Below are positions 16,382 to 26,041 of a stretch of 64,000 nucleotides of DNA, in pieces. The notes beneath the pieces are model-generated. The model was not told the origin of the DNA. It was given only the letters and a program-made list of their open reading frames with translations, and searched no databases. The translations under genes were made by a program, and so were the position numbers. This stretch comes from Pseudomonadota bacterium (lineage in GTDB: Bacteria > Desulfobacterota > Desulfobulbia > Desulfobulbales > SURF-16): contig JAHJKA010000022.1 in the NCBI GenBank assembly GCA_018822545.1, positions 1-64,000 on the forward strand, read 5' to 3'. Positions within the stretch are counted from its first letter, which is position 1. Each line of letters starts with the position of its first letter.

Positions 16382-17284
16382 TCAATCCAGATAGATAATC
16401 TCGCCGCCATGTTCCACCACCTCCACATCATCTTGAAGATGATGAAGAACAATACCACCATCTTCAGCGATGGCCCGCACCGTGGCTTCATACTGTGCAT
16501 TGTTCTGGACATCAAAGCCCCATGAAACACGACGCTGGCAACTTCTGCACAAGGCACGATAGGATGCCATGAAGGTGCCATGATCACTTTCAAGCTCTTC
16601 CTCCTCATAGGTAAGGAGGCCGATATTCCACCGGAGCTTGGCAAGAAGATCCAGGGCCACCAGCCCCAGATCAAAATCATGGCCGGCGCTGGTCTTCATG
16701 GAGGTGGCCAGAGGAGTTAAATCGTCGGGAAAACTGGTGTTGTTGACATTAAGGCCGATGCCCACCAGGATATACTCCTCAGAGGACTCTGGACAAATAA
16801 AGGTTTCGCACAAGATTCCACAAATTTTCTTGCCCCCCACCAGGACATCATTCACCCATTTTAGTTCAGCATCAAGGCCGAACTCACGCACGGTCTCACA
16901 GGCGCTTACCCCGGCCACCAGGGGTAAAAGCTGGGTGGTCTGGGGTAGCCACTGATTAAAAAGGGCAACGACAAGCCATAGCCCTCCTTCCGGGGCATGC
17001 CATGGTCGCTTAAAACGCCCTTTGCCGCCAGTGAGGGTTTCGGCAAACAACACCGAGCCACTGGCAAAACTATGCTTGTTTTTGGCGGTCGCCTGGATTT
17101 GCTGCCGCACCTCATTCATGGCGCGGGGCAGACTCGAATAGGACTGGATGTGTGAGGCGACAATGGCCCCATAGCGCATGATATCGTGGGCGGGCAAAGA
17201 AAACCCGGCAGAACGCCGGGCCATTTCTTGCTGAGCAATATAGGAGGTAAGGAGATCTGGAGAGGGAAAGGAAACTACTCCCAT
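16382..17284 (-). CDS. birA: biotin--[acetyl-CoA-carboxylase] ligase
   Basis: 300-aa biotin protein ligase. It has the biotinyl-AMP loop GGKGRFKRPWHAPEGGLW near residues 85-102, KWVNDVLVGGKKICGIL near 142-158 and the C-terminal SH3-like part (RRVSWGFDV). There is no N-terminal winged helix, so it should not be a transcriptional repressor. Its start overlaps the end of the BCCP-like gene by 10 bp, placing the ligase in one operon with its carboxylase substrate. Confidence 0.9.
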   Translation of the reverse strand: MGVVSFPSPDLLTSYIAQQEMARRSAGFSLPAHDIMRYGAIVASHIQSYSSLPRAMNEVRQQIQATAKNKHSFASGSVLFAETLTGGKGRFKRPWHAPEGGLWLVVALFNQWLPQTTQLLPLVAGVSACETVREFGLDAELKWVNDVLVGGKKICGILCETFICPESSEEYILVGIGLNVNNTSFPDDLTPLATSMKTSAGHDFDLGLVALDLLAKLRWNIGLLTYEEEELESDHGTFMASYRALCRSCQRRVSWGFDVQNNAQYEATVRAIAEDGGIVLHHLQDDVEVVEHGGEIIYLD

Positions 17285-17922
17285 TCCGCCTTGACCCGGG
17301 TAATGATTTTTTCAACCAGGGGAAGAATATCCGGCGGGCAGATGCCCACCAGAGGTTCGCCCTGTTCAACACTTTGACCAGGGGAGAAATAAACGGAATG
17401 AATAATGCCGGCCGCACCTTGGTAATAAACCGGGGTATCTCGCTTCATCAGCGACATGGTGAAGAGTTCATCACCGGCCTTGACATTTACCGAACGCTGG
17501 CCGAATTTCTCAATACGATTCTGGATTTCCAGGGCAAAATAATATTTGGCCTTTTCCGGTGACTTGAATGGCACCAGCACCTCGCGGAGAATGCGTTCAA
17601 TAATCTCCCTCTTTTTCAAGGGATGGCGGATGGTCATGATTTTCTCACCCGCCTCGATAAATTTCCCGTCAAGCTCAGCATGGAGAAAAGAGACCTCACC
17701 ATTGGTCTCAGCATAAATCGGCTTTTTATTCCGCTCTCTCGTCAATTCACAGAGCAGGGTCCCCTTAATGTGCCGGAACTCACCGCTGAGTCCTTCCACC
17801 TGAGCACCCTCCCGGACATTAAAACGGAGCTGCCCGGTGTGCTTGCTGTGGATATCCACATAGGCAAAAGGATCCTTCCTGTACTGACTGAGAACTGCAT
17901 CATAATTTATTTCATTTTGCAT
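17275..17922 (-). CDS. biotin carboxyl carrier-like protein of acetyl-CoA carboxylase
   Basis: 215-aa protein with two lipoyl/biotinyl-like halves: about residues 60-98 (PIYAETNGEVSFLHAELDGK) and 150-194. The second has the swinging-arm hairpin, but the usual AMKM is replaced by SLMKRDT, with K160 as candidate biotin site, followed by GAAGIIHSVYFSPGQSVEQG. It lies between the carboxyltransferase and birA genes, so the carrier role fits. AGGA precedes ATG 17922 at good spacing. A non-biotinylated structural role is the alternative because the motif is off-consensus. Confidence 0.78.
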   Translation of the reverse strand: MQNEINYDAVLSQYRKDPFAYVDIHSKHTGQLRFNVREGAQVEGLSGEFRHIKGTLLCELTRERNKKPIYAETNGEVSFLHAELDGKFIEAGEKIMTIRHPLKKREIIERILREVLVPFKSPEKAKYYFALEIQNRIEKFGQRSVNVKAGDELFTMSLMKRDTPVYYQGAAGIIHSVYFSPGQSVEQGEPLVGICPPDILPLVEKIITRVKAEWE

Positions 17923-17947
17923 GGATATATCCTACAAAAACATCCTA

Positions 17948-20197
17948 CTAACGATAATACAGACTTTTGCCGCCCATTGTCATCAATGACTTGTACAGAT
18001 TATGGCGGAATTCTCGCCGATCCCAGATGCCATGGATGTGCCCTCGTCTCAGGGCATTACGGGCATTATGGTAATCGGGAGGAATTTCCTCACCTGTGGT
18101 ATCACGGATAACACGGGGTCCGGCAAAACCGATCCGGCTGGAACGGATGGCAAACTGATAATAAGAACAGCCCAAAAAGCTCGCCACCGGCCCGGCATAT
18201 GAATTGTTATCATAGACAACGATATACAAGCCGCCGGCATCAACATATTCACGGACCGCCATGGTACATTTAGGCATCTGGGTAACCCCCAGGGTTCCCT
18301 CCTGAATCCGGATACCGCCCGTGGTATGGACATAGGAGAGCAGAGGCCGCCGCATCATGCGCGCCCGTTCAGCCGCCTGGACGAATTTCTCACCCTCAGC
18401 AGAACCAACCGTACCATTACGAAAATTGGAATAGAGCATGGACACCACCACCTCAATACCCATTACCCTGGCATCAAAGGTGATCATGGAGCTCTTGCGC
18501 CCTGTTTTCTTTATGGCATCCTGCACCCGTTTATCAAATCCAGGAGCACCCAAGGGATTTCCGGCTGTGATATCCTCGTTAAACTCCCGGATGGAATCAC
18601 GGTCAAAAAGATGCTTGAGATACCACTCATACTCCAAGGGAAAATGATGGCCGCAGGTTTCACAGACTCCACCGAATTCACCATAGAGATCAGGGACCCA
18701 CAAGTCTTTACAGCCAGCGCGCTCGGCATTGGGACAGGTTACGGTACGATCCTCATTGGCAAGAGGACTGGTGTAGGTGTCGTCATAAAACTCTTCACTA
18801 TCAACAGCACCAGAGAGAGCCTTGATATCTTTGGTATCGCTCTTTCTGGTCAGAAATTCAAAAACGCCGGCCAGGGGACCTGCTACCTGTTTGATGACTG
18901 CCGAACTTTCGCCAGTGACATCACGCATGACCTGTTTGACCTGTTTACTTTGACTGTGCAACAGGTCGTAGCGGATATCATAAAAATATTGACTGGTCTT
19001 TTGGCGCATCCGCCGGGCAAGGTTGCCCAAAAGGCCCCCTTGTTTTGCAATATAGCCTTGGCAGGCCATTTCGCGATATTTCTTTGACCTCAGCTCCAAC
19101 AACCGCCGTATCTCATCACGATTGAGCTCCCAGGACACGTCAATATGAGGATCATTTGGATTCTCATCTTCCGAGCGTTTCACCTTCAACTCATAAGCCC
19201 GAAAAGCCCGAAGACTCTTAGTCTTCAAAACAACCTCGTCGGTGGCGCGGACCATTTCAAACTTAACACGTTTAAAAAAGGCATAATCATCACGCTTGCC
19301 ACCCAGGCGCGGCTCATCGATGACCCGGTCAATGGTGCGCAAGAGGAGATTATCCTTGGCTGTAATCTTCAGGCGCTCAGCGCAGGCCTCGACCATTTCC
19401 GCCGGCACCTTTCCCCCTTCCGGGATCTTGCCTTCAATGGCAGCGGCACCCTCCGGAGAGATCACAGAGTAATAGCCATGGGAAAACATCATCCGGTAAT
19501 CGGAAAGGCCAATGGCCTCTGCACCACCAGAACCGCCCTCGGAGATCAGGGAGATAATCGGCACCCTGAGCTTGGTCAAAGCATATATGTTCCGGGCAAT
19601 CTGCTGGCCGGCGCCTGGATAATCCTCAATGGGAAAGGAACCGGGGGTGAAGATATACGAGTGGATGGGGATACCCTCAGTCTGGGCCACATACATAAAA
19701 CGCATGGCCTTCTCGTTTCCCCAGGGTCGACTGCAGCCGCCGTTACGATACTCCTCGCCATGCCCTTTTTCGTGGCCGATAACCATGACCTGCTGGGTCA
19801 CGGTTTTCCCTTTCACCTGCGCAGAGATTGTGGCCTTGGCACAGACCATGGAGGGGTCAATAGAGTCCTCCTCTTCACCACCAAGCTCGGTGTAATCGTC
19901 ATAGACGTTTTCCAGGATGTCCTTGAGGGAAAAGCGCAAGGGACTGCGGACAATGCGGACCCGGTCCATACCGGTCAGACTTTCCTCGGCCCGTTCCTCG
20001 AGAAAGGCCAATTCATCCTCAAGGCCGTCTATTTTGGCATGGACTAGGTCGCGACCAAGGTCGAATATGGCATTACGTACAGAACCAAACCGCTCCTGCA
20101 GGCTATCCACGTTACCCCAGTTCGAAGAACCTTTTACCTGGATGAGATAATTGATTCTCTCTTCTATTTTCAGCAATCGCTTTCGTATTTCTTGCAT
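17948..20197 (-). CDS. acetyl-CoA carboxylase carboxyltransferase, fused alpha (AccA) and beta (AccD) subunits
   Basis: 749-aa fusion carrying both halves of the carboxyltransferase that makes malonyl-CoA for fatty acid synthesis. Residues about 1-400 are AccA-like (ISLISEGGSGGAEAIGLSDY and YSVISPEGAAAI, including the oxyanion-hole glycines). From about 489 the AccD-like part begins with a zinc ribbon (CPNAERAGC then CETCGHHF), followed by the crotonase fold (SFLGCSYYQFAI). E. coli uses two separate proteins. The order alpha then beta in one chain enforces equal stoichiometry. It lies downstream of accC and upstream of the BCCP-like gene. Confidence 0.92.
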   Translation of the reverse strand: MQEIRKRLLKIEERINYLIQVKGSSNWGNVDSLQERFGSVRNAIFDLGRDLVHAKIDGLEDELAFLEERAEESLTGMDRVRIVRSPLRFSLKDILENVYDDYTELGGEEEDSIDPSMVCAKATISAQVKGKTVTQQVMVIGHEKGHGEEYRNGGCSRPWGNEKAMRFMYVAQTEGIPIHSYIFTPGSFPIEDYPGAGQQIARNIYALTKLRVPIISLISEGGSGGAEAIGLSDYRMMFSHGYYSVISPEGAAAIEGKIPEGGKVPAEMVEACAERLKITAKDNLLLRTIDRVIDEPRLGGKRDDYAFFKRVKFEMVRATDEVVLKTKSLRAFRAYELKVKRSEDENPNDPHIDVSWELNRDEIRRLLELRSKKYREMACQGYIAKQGGLLGNLARRMRQKTSQYFYDIRYDLLHSQSKQVKQVMRDVTGESSAVIKQVAGPLAGVFEFLTRKSDTKDIKALSGAVDSEEFYDDTYTSPLANEDRTVTCPNAERAGCKDLWVPDLYGEFGGVCETCGHHFPLEYEWYLKHLFDRDSIREFNEDITAGNPLGAPGFDKRVQDAIKKTGRKSSMITFDARVMGIEVVVSMLYSNFRNGTVGSAEGEKFVQAAERARMMRRPLLSYVHTTGGIRIQEGTLGVTQMPKCTMAVREYVDAGGLYIVVYDNNSYAGPVASFLGCSYYQFAIRSSRIGFAGPRVIRDTTGEEIPPDYHNARNALRRGHIHGIWDRREFRHNLYKSLMTMGGKSLYYR

Positions 20198-20384
20198 AAG
20201 ATATAAAACAGCTGTTTTTTTTACAATCGTGCTTCAGGAGCACTTGCTTCATCCAGCCGAGCTGGAAATATATTGTTATACCCGACTTCGGGGATAAGAC
20301 CCTTGCAACTCAATATCATTCCTGGGGCTTCAAAAAACAAGGCGCATCAGCTGCGTTTCCAGGTAAATATTCAAAACAAGGAAT

Positions 20385-21791
20385 CTAAAAAGTTAACAAC
20401 CTGTCAATATTCTCCTTTAAATACTCAAGGTTAGTCATCATGGGTTCGCCATTACTGGTCACGCCATCAATGGTTACCTGGCGCAAAAAGTTCAAACCAC
20501 GTTCTTTGGCCTCGGCAATGGACTTACCCCAGACCAGGGCCAGGGCCAGATTGGGATCAAAATCGCTGGGAATGGCATAGGGGCGATCAGTGGGAACCTG
20601 GGTGTACACAGCCGACCACTCATGTTTGGGGAACTGAAAGGTGGTAATGGTGCCGATCCAGGGCGCGAAATCACGACTGGTGTCCTCTGCAACGATACGA
20701 AACTCGATACAGGCACCCTTAAACTCGATACGCCGCTGGCTATAACCGATCTTTTCCCCGAGGGCTACCCTGATCTGTTCCCTAATCAAATTAGGCTGTT
20801 TTTTCTTATAATAAGAAATGCGGGCCGACACATCGTTTTCCACCTGAATACGTGTGTTCACCTCAAGAAGATAGGGCTGGCCGTTACGGGCAACAATCCA
20901 CTCCCAGGTGCCGACGTTGTCATAATTGACATGGCTGGCAAGTTTCAGGGAGTATTCAACAATCTGCTCTAAAACCTTGTCGGCATCAAAGGCGTAAGGA
21001 AAACAGCTCGTATCAAAGCCGGGTGCCGCCTCCAACCGTTTCTGGCGACCAGTGGACTGGATGGTGCAGTTTCTGGTGCCAAAATGGATTCGTTCACCAT
21101 GCTGTGAGCAGAGGAGCTGTACCTCAAGGTGATTATAATCGCGCAGACATTGCTCAATAAGAACACCACCATCGCCAAACTGCCGTTTAGCGTAATTCTT
21201 TACCTGCCGGTAGGTCCGCCGAAACTGCTCTATGCGGTTCACCTCTTCAATTCCCATACCACCGCCGCCGGCAGCCGCCTTCACGAGAATGGACGGGCGC
21301 TCAATCCCCTGATCAAGCTGGTTATTGAGGAGTCTTGTGGCAATGGCCTCCGCCTCCATCTCATTATAGATGGGAGCATCCGTACCGGGAATGGTGGGAA
21401 TACCAAGGGCATTGGCAACCTTCTTGGTATTGATCTTGTCGCCGAGGTCCTTGATCACCTCCCATTTCGGTCCAATAAAAACCAGGGGCCGATTGCGCAG
21501 GGTGACCCGCCGGGCAAAACGAAAATCCTCCGAGAAAAACCCATATCCCGGATGGATAGCCGTACAGCCTGTGTGGTCAGCAATGGAGAGTATTTCATTA
21601 GGGTCGGTATAGCTTGAGATGCGCCAGACCTTTTGGTTGGCACCGCTGCCGCCTTCGAAGCGCCGGACATGCTCGGAGTCCTTGTCCGGCTCCGTATATA
21701 CCATTACAAAATCAAGACCAAGATCTTCACAGGCATTGGCTATCCTGATGGCGATCTCGCCTCTATTTGCAATCAATACCTTAGCTTTCAA
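20385..21791 (-). CDS. accC: biotin carboxylase subunit of acetyl-CoA carboxylase
   Basis: 468-aa ATP-grasp enzyme that carboxylates biotin on the carrier protein. The N-terminus KVLIANRGEIAIRIANAC, the glycine-rich lid KAAAGGGGMGIEEV and the catalytic block YLLEVNTRIQVENDVSA are clear. The start codon is TTG at 21791, with GAGG 9 nt upstream. It is the first gene of the minus-strand operon accC, accA-accD fusion, BCCP-like, birA; 187 bp separate it from the fusion gene. Confidence 0.93.
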   Translation of the reverse strand: MKAKVLIANRGEIAIRIANACEDLGLDFVMVYTEPDKDSEHVRRFEGGSGANQKVWRISSYTDPNEILSIADHTGCTAIHPGYGFFSEDFRFARRVTLRNRPLVFIGPKWEVIKDLGDKINTKKVANALGIPTIPGTDAPIYNEMEAEAIATRLLNNQLDQGIERPSILVKAAAGGGGMGIEEVNRIEQFRRTYRQVKNYAKRQFGDGGVLIEQCLRDYNHLEVQLLCSQHGERIHFGTRNCTIQSTGRQKRLEAAPGFDTSCFPYAFDADKVLEQIVEYSLKLASHVNYDNVGTWEWIVARNGQPYLLEVNTRIQVENDVSARISYYKKKQPNLIREQIRVALGEKIGYSQRRIEFKGACIEFRIVAEDTSRDFAPWIGTITTFQFPKHEWSAVYTQVPTDRPYAIPSDFDPNLALALVWGKSIAEAKERGLNFLRQVTIDGVTSNGEPMMTNLEYLKENIDRLLTF

Positions 21792-22212
21792 AATGAACCT
21801 CGGATAAAAAAGTAGGGTCTGCCAGAGATGGCATTGTTAGAAATATATTTGTAGTATTGAAAATGACAGTGGGATCAAAAAATATGTGCAACCGTTTTTT
21901 GCAACATCAAAAAAAACCGCCTAGCATCCACGTTGTTTTTACTTAAGGGCAGATCTTATTGGTAAAATGCACTTTTCATCAAGAATCAAAGTTATCATTT
22001 CCAATCTAAAAAAAGAAGCCTTTCCTGCCAAAAAAAGAAGCTGGTATATACCTTTTTCTCCGGCCGTGGTCAATTTTTTTGTAAATTTGCTGGCTTTTTG
22101 GCTATGCTCTTCTTATATTTCCCAAACTACAGTTGCCTTCTCGACCAGAGACGGCAACACGTTCTTTTCATTAACAATATATTAGTGCACTTATTTAACA
22201 AGGTACTCCTTT
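21792..22212. other. divergent intergenic region, accC / corC
   Basis: About 420 bp, strongly AT-rich, between divergent genes. Short open frames on the plus strand lack ribosome sites and coding character. It should hold both promoters; nothing specific was recognised. Confidence 0.5.
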
Positions 22213-23115
22213 ATGGAGAGACTGCTGTTATTATTATTGCCCGAGGTCGTTACACCAACTCTCATGCCAGACAATTCGACGCCCCCTTCCCCCTCTCTTT
22301 TCAAGAAAATCCTTTATCATCTCGGTTTAGCAGCCAGTCCCGATCCTGCCGAAGATTTAAGCAACGAACTTCAGGAACTCATTGAAGAAGGCGAGGAACA
22401 CGGACTGATCAGCAGCCTGGAAGGTGAAATGCTGGCCTCCATCTTTGAATTCAGGGAAACCAAAGTCAAAGAGATCATGACGCCGGCCACAGAAATCATT
22501 TCCGCCCCTCTCACCTCAACGCCCTGCGATATTATCAAGCTGATCACTGAACACGGCTTTTCACGTATTCCAATCTATGATGTTTCGCCAGACAGGATCG
22601 AAGGTTTTATCCATGCCAAAGATCTGTTGAGCTGCCCGGACACCCCACCGGTGGACGAGATAACCCCCCTTCTGACGCCCATGATCTTTGTCAACGAAAA
22701 CGACAAGGTTATGGCCCTTCTCCAGAATTTTCAAACCAAAAACACCCATCTGGCCATTGTTACCGATGAATTCGGTGCCACCCGTGGTCTCGTGAGCCTT
22801 GAAGACATCCTGGAGGAAATTGTCGGAGAAATTGCCGATGAATCAGACAAGCCCGATAGTTTATGGCGCAAAATTGATGACCAAACCGTGATCACCGATG
22901 CCAAGATCGACATTGAGGACATTGAAGATTTTTTCAATGTGGCCTTCCCAGAAGGGCCCTATGAGTCCATCGGCGGCTTCATCATTGATCAGCATGGCCG
23001 GATTCCAGAACAAGGCACCATAATTTCGTATCCACCCCTTACCCTTACAGTGCTCAAGGCGGATAAGCGGCGGATTAAAATGGTAAAGATCCATACGAGT
23101 TCAGGAAAAAAATAG
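22213..23115 (+). CDS. corC: CBS-domain CorC/HlyC-type transporter-associated protein
   Basis: 300-aa cytoplasmic protein with a pair of CBS domains (IMTPATEIISAPL to about residue 200, including RIPIYDVSPDRIEGFIHAKDLL and FGATRGLVSLEDILEEIVGEI) and a C-terminal CorC_HlyC domain (about 215-295, GPYESIGGFIIDQHGRIPEQG). Such proteins are linked to magnesium/cobalt efflux or membrane integrity. There is no DUF21 membrane part, matching the short E. coli CorC form. As in E. coli, it lies directly upstream of lnt. ATG 22264 is an alternative start. Confidence 0.87.
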   Translation: MERLLLLLLPEVVTPTLMPDNSTPPSPSLFKKILYHLGLAASPDPAEDLSNELQELIEEGEEHGLISSLEGEMLASIFEFRETKVKEIMTPATEIISAPLTSTPCDIIKLITEHGFSRIPIYDVSPDRIEGFIHAKDLLSCPDTPPVDEITPLLTPMIFVNENDKVMALLQNFQTKNTHLAIVTDEFGATRGLVSLEDILEEIVGEIADESDKPDSLWRKIDDQTVITDAKIDIEDIEDFFNVAFPEGPYESIGGFIIDQHGRIPEQGTIISYPPLTLTVLKADKRRIKMVKIHTSSGKK

Positions 23116-23310
23116 TCCCTTCAGTCCTCAGAATAACCGGAGCATTTCTTTTATCACAGAACCTCATGAGGAGATTGAGTGGGCCGGCGGTATGAGCAAA
23201 CTTCGCCAGTCATCACTCCCTGCTCGATATTCGAAATCCACCAACTCTTTGTTGATTTCTAAAGCTGTCACCTTAAGGTGGGAGATAACCCGCCCTGAAT
23301 AGGACAATAC

Positions 23311-24828
23311 ATGCCTGCCTTTCTTTTCCCCTTTGTGTCCGTACTGCTTCTCTATCTTGCCTCCCCCGGACCAGGCTTTTCCTTTCTGGCCTGGGTTGCC
23401 CTTGTTCCCCTGCTTATCTTCTGCCTGAGGTCCTCTCCCGGCAAGGCTGCCCTATTGGGCCTCATCGTGGGTATCCTCTATCATCTTTTGCTGGTGTACT
23501 GGGTGACCATCTCCATGGAAACCTATGGCGGCTTGCAACCCCTGGTGGCGTGGCCGGCCCTCGTGCTGCTTGCCCTTTACATGGCCCTTTATTTCACCGT
23601 TTTTTGTTTTGTGATCAGCAAGACCAAGGACAAGGTCCCCTTTCTCTGGCTTGCCCCCATGCTCTGGGTGAGTCTCGACTATTGCCGCGGTTTTCTTCTC
23701 ACCGGCTTTCCCTGGATGGATCTTGGGTATACGCAGTATAAATATTCGCTCTTGATCCAGGCGGCGGATCTTACCGGTCATCATGGTGTTACCTTTATTC
23801 TGGTTCTGGCAAACGCCCTCCTTGCCCATTTCTTTATGGGCAGACACTGGTTCAAGCACCACAAAATACAGGCTGCAGCGGCACTGATCCTTGTCGCCCT
23901 TTTTTTCAGCTATTCCATCGCCCGTTTTTATCAGGTCTCAACATCTCTGCAGACAAGCAAGAGCCTGAACGTGGCTGTGGTGCAGGCCAATATCGACCAG
24001 GCTCTGAAATGGCAGGATGACCACAAGAAAATAAGTCTGGAGCGCCACCTGAAACTGACCAACCAGGCCCGTAAGGAAAACAATGCCGACCTGGTGATCT
24101 GGCCGGAAACCGCCCTTGCCTTCTACCCCACGCACGATCCCCTCATGGCCTATGTTGAAAAGAAGACGGTGCTGTCAGCCTCCTTCCACCTCCTGACCGG
24201 AGCCCCTTATGCCGTGCGTGGTGAACAGGAATATGACTACTACAACAGCGCCATGCTGCTCAGCCCCCAGCGCGCCCCTGCCATCTATTTTAAACAGCAT
24301 CTGGTGCCCTTTGGTGAGTACATCCCCATGCGCACCATTCTCCCCATCCCAAAACCCATTGTTGAGAGCATGGGAGATTTCTCCGCTGGCACCACCAGCA
24401 CGCCCCTTGATATGGGAAGGGCTCAAATCGGCGTCCTCATCTGTATTGAGGCCATCTACCCGGATCTGGCCCGCCGGGCGACAGCCCAGGGGGCGACTCT
24501 TTTGGCTAACATTACCAACGATGCCTGGTTTGGCGCCTCAAGCGCCCCTGTTCAGCATCTTGCCATGGCCATCTTCCGAACCATTGAAAACAAGCGAAGT
24601 ATGGCGCGGGCTGCCAACACCGGCATTTCCGCTCTCATCCTGCCCACCGGAGAGATTCTGCGCCAAACAGGCCTTTTTCAGGCTGGTTTCCTCAGCGCCC
24701 GCCTGCCTCTTCTCACCACCACCACCTTTTTCACCCGGGCCGGGTTTCTGTTCCCCCTTCTCTGCCTTGCCGGTGTCCTGCTTCTTCTGGCTATTTTCTG
24801 GAAAAAGAGGGGCCATCAGGCAAAATAA
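23311..24828 (+). CDS. lnt: apolipoprotein N-acyltransferase
   Basis: 505-aa inner-membrane enzyme that adds the third acyl chain to lipoproteins. There are about six N-terminal membrane helices (residues 1-210), a periplasmic nitrilase-like domain and a C-terminal helix. The catalytic triad is visible: E266 in WPETAL, K328 in YFKQHLVPFGEY and C378 in LICIEAIYPD. Several lipoprotein precursors in this same window are its likely substrates. It follows corC and precedes prfB. Confidence 0.94.
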   Translation: MPAFLFPFVSVLLLYLASPGPGFSFLAWVALVPLLIFCLRSSPGKAALLGLIVGILYHLLLVYWVTISMETYGGLQPLVAWPALVLLALYMALYFTVFCFVISKTKDKVPFLWLAPMLWVSLDYCRGFLLTGFPWMDLGYTQYKYSLLIQAADLTGHHGVTFILVLANALLAHFFMGRHWFKHHKIQAAAALILVALFFSYSIARFYQVSTSLQTSKSLNVAVVQANIDQALKWQDDHKKISLERHLKLTNQARKENNADLVIWPETALAFYPTHDPLMAYVEKKTVLSASFHLLTGAPYAVRGEQEYDYYNSAMLLSPQRAPAIYFKQHLVPFGEYIPMRTILPIPKPIVESMGDFSAGTTSTPLDMGRAQIGVLICIEAIYPDLARRATAQGATLLANITNDAWFGASSAPVQHLAMAIFRTIENKRSMARAANTGISALILPTGEILRQTGLFQAGFLSARLPLLTTTTFFTRAGFLFPLLCLAGVLLLLAIFWKKRGHQAK

Positions 24829-24936
24829 TTGACGGCACAAAAAGGTTTTGGGTATATGATGCACTCATTATTTTTCAATCTCTCCCCTTTATATACACAG
24901 GCAAGGCCGTCAGGCATGCCTGCATGGTAAAAAAAC

Positions 24937-26041
24937 ATGTCAGCAGAACTGCAACAGAAACTTCAAGGGTACAAAGACCGCCTTCAATCCTTAAAGGTGC
25001 ATCTTTGACTTAGCTCACAAGCAATTACAGCTCGCCGAACTCGAACACCGCACCATGAACCCGGACTTTTGGACTGACCCGGACAAGGCCCGCCAGACCC
25101 AGATTGCCATTGGCCGTCTGCAGGACCCCATTGATGGCTGGCAGAGCTGTTATAATATCGTTGAAGATGCCGAGATCCTTCTTGAACTGGCCCACGAAGA
25201 AGGTGACGCCGACACCGAGCAGGAGGCTGCCGACACCGTCGCAATCTTGGGCAAACGTCTGGAGAGTTTCGAGCTTGAGTGCATGTTCAGCGGCGAGCAT
25301 GACACCAATCATGCCATGCTCACCATCCATGCCGGGGCCGGCGGTACCGAGGCCCAGGACTGGACCGATATCCTGCTGCGCATGTACCTGCGCTGGTGTG
25401 AGAAAAAAGATTTCCCCACCGACATTCTTGATTTGCAGCCCGGCGACGAGGCCGGTGTCAAAAGCGTCACTATGATGATCAAGGGCCGGTGTGCCTACGG
25501 CTACCTGCGTTCCGAAATGGGTATCCACCGTCTGGTCCGCATCTCACCCTTTGACGCCAGTGGCAGACGTCACACCTCCTTTGCCTCGGTCTTTGTCTTT
25601 CCAGAACTTGACGATGACATTGAGGTGGAGATTCTCGACAAGGACCTGCGCATCGATACCTACCGGGCAAGCGGCGCGGGCGGCCAGCATATCAACAAGA
25701 CGAGTTCGGCAATCCGCATCACCCATATCCCCACCAATATTGTTGTCCAGTGTCAGAATGAACGTTCCCAGCACCGTAACAAGGATACGGCCATGAAGAT
25801 GCTCAAGACCCGGCTCTATGAACGGGAACAAGAGCTACAAAAAGAACAGCATGATCAAATCAGTGGTGAGAAAAAAGAGATCGCCTGGGGCAGCCAGATC
25901 CGCTCCTATGTCATGCAGCCATATCGCCTGGTCAAAGATCACCGGACCAATCAGGAAAGCGGTAATGTCGATGCCGTGATGGATGGCAATCTCGACCCCT
26001 TTATCAAGGCCTACCTCCTATGGCAGGGCAACAAGAAATAA
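24937..26041 (+). CDS. prfB: peptide chain release factor 2, made by programmed +1 frameshift
   Basis: RF2 terminates at UAA and UGA. Translation starts at ATG 24937; codon 23 is CTT, followed by an in-frame TGA at 25006-25008. Skipping T25006 continues in the +1 frame to 26041, giving about 367 aa, the normal RF2 length. Both signature motifs are present: SPF (RISPFDASGRR) for UGA/UAA recognition and GGQ (SGAGGQHINKTSSA) for hydrolysis. Calling only the open frame from 25055 loses the N-terminal domain. The Fe-S gene start overlaps the end by 22 bp. In a cell that decodes UGA as Sec, RF2 level also sets the competition at those codons. Confidence 0.95.
24993..25009 (+). promoter_or_regulatory. 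programmed +1 frameshift site of prfB
   Basis: An SD-like AAAGG at 24993-24997 precedes the slippery CTT-TGA-C at 25003-25009, the same arrangement as in E. coli prfB. Low RF2 slows termination at the UGA and promotes the shift, giving autoregulation. Confidence 0.93.

Noticed and set aside
25006-25008. TGA near the prfB start read as a broken gene
   Set aside because: It is the standard programmed +1 frameshift of bacterial prfB, with slippery CTT-TGA-C and an SD-like AAAGG.
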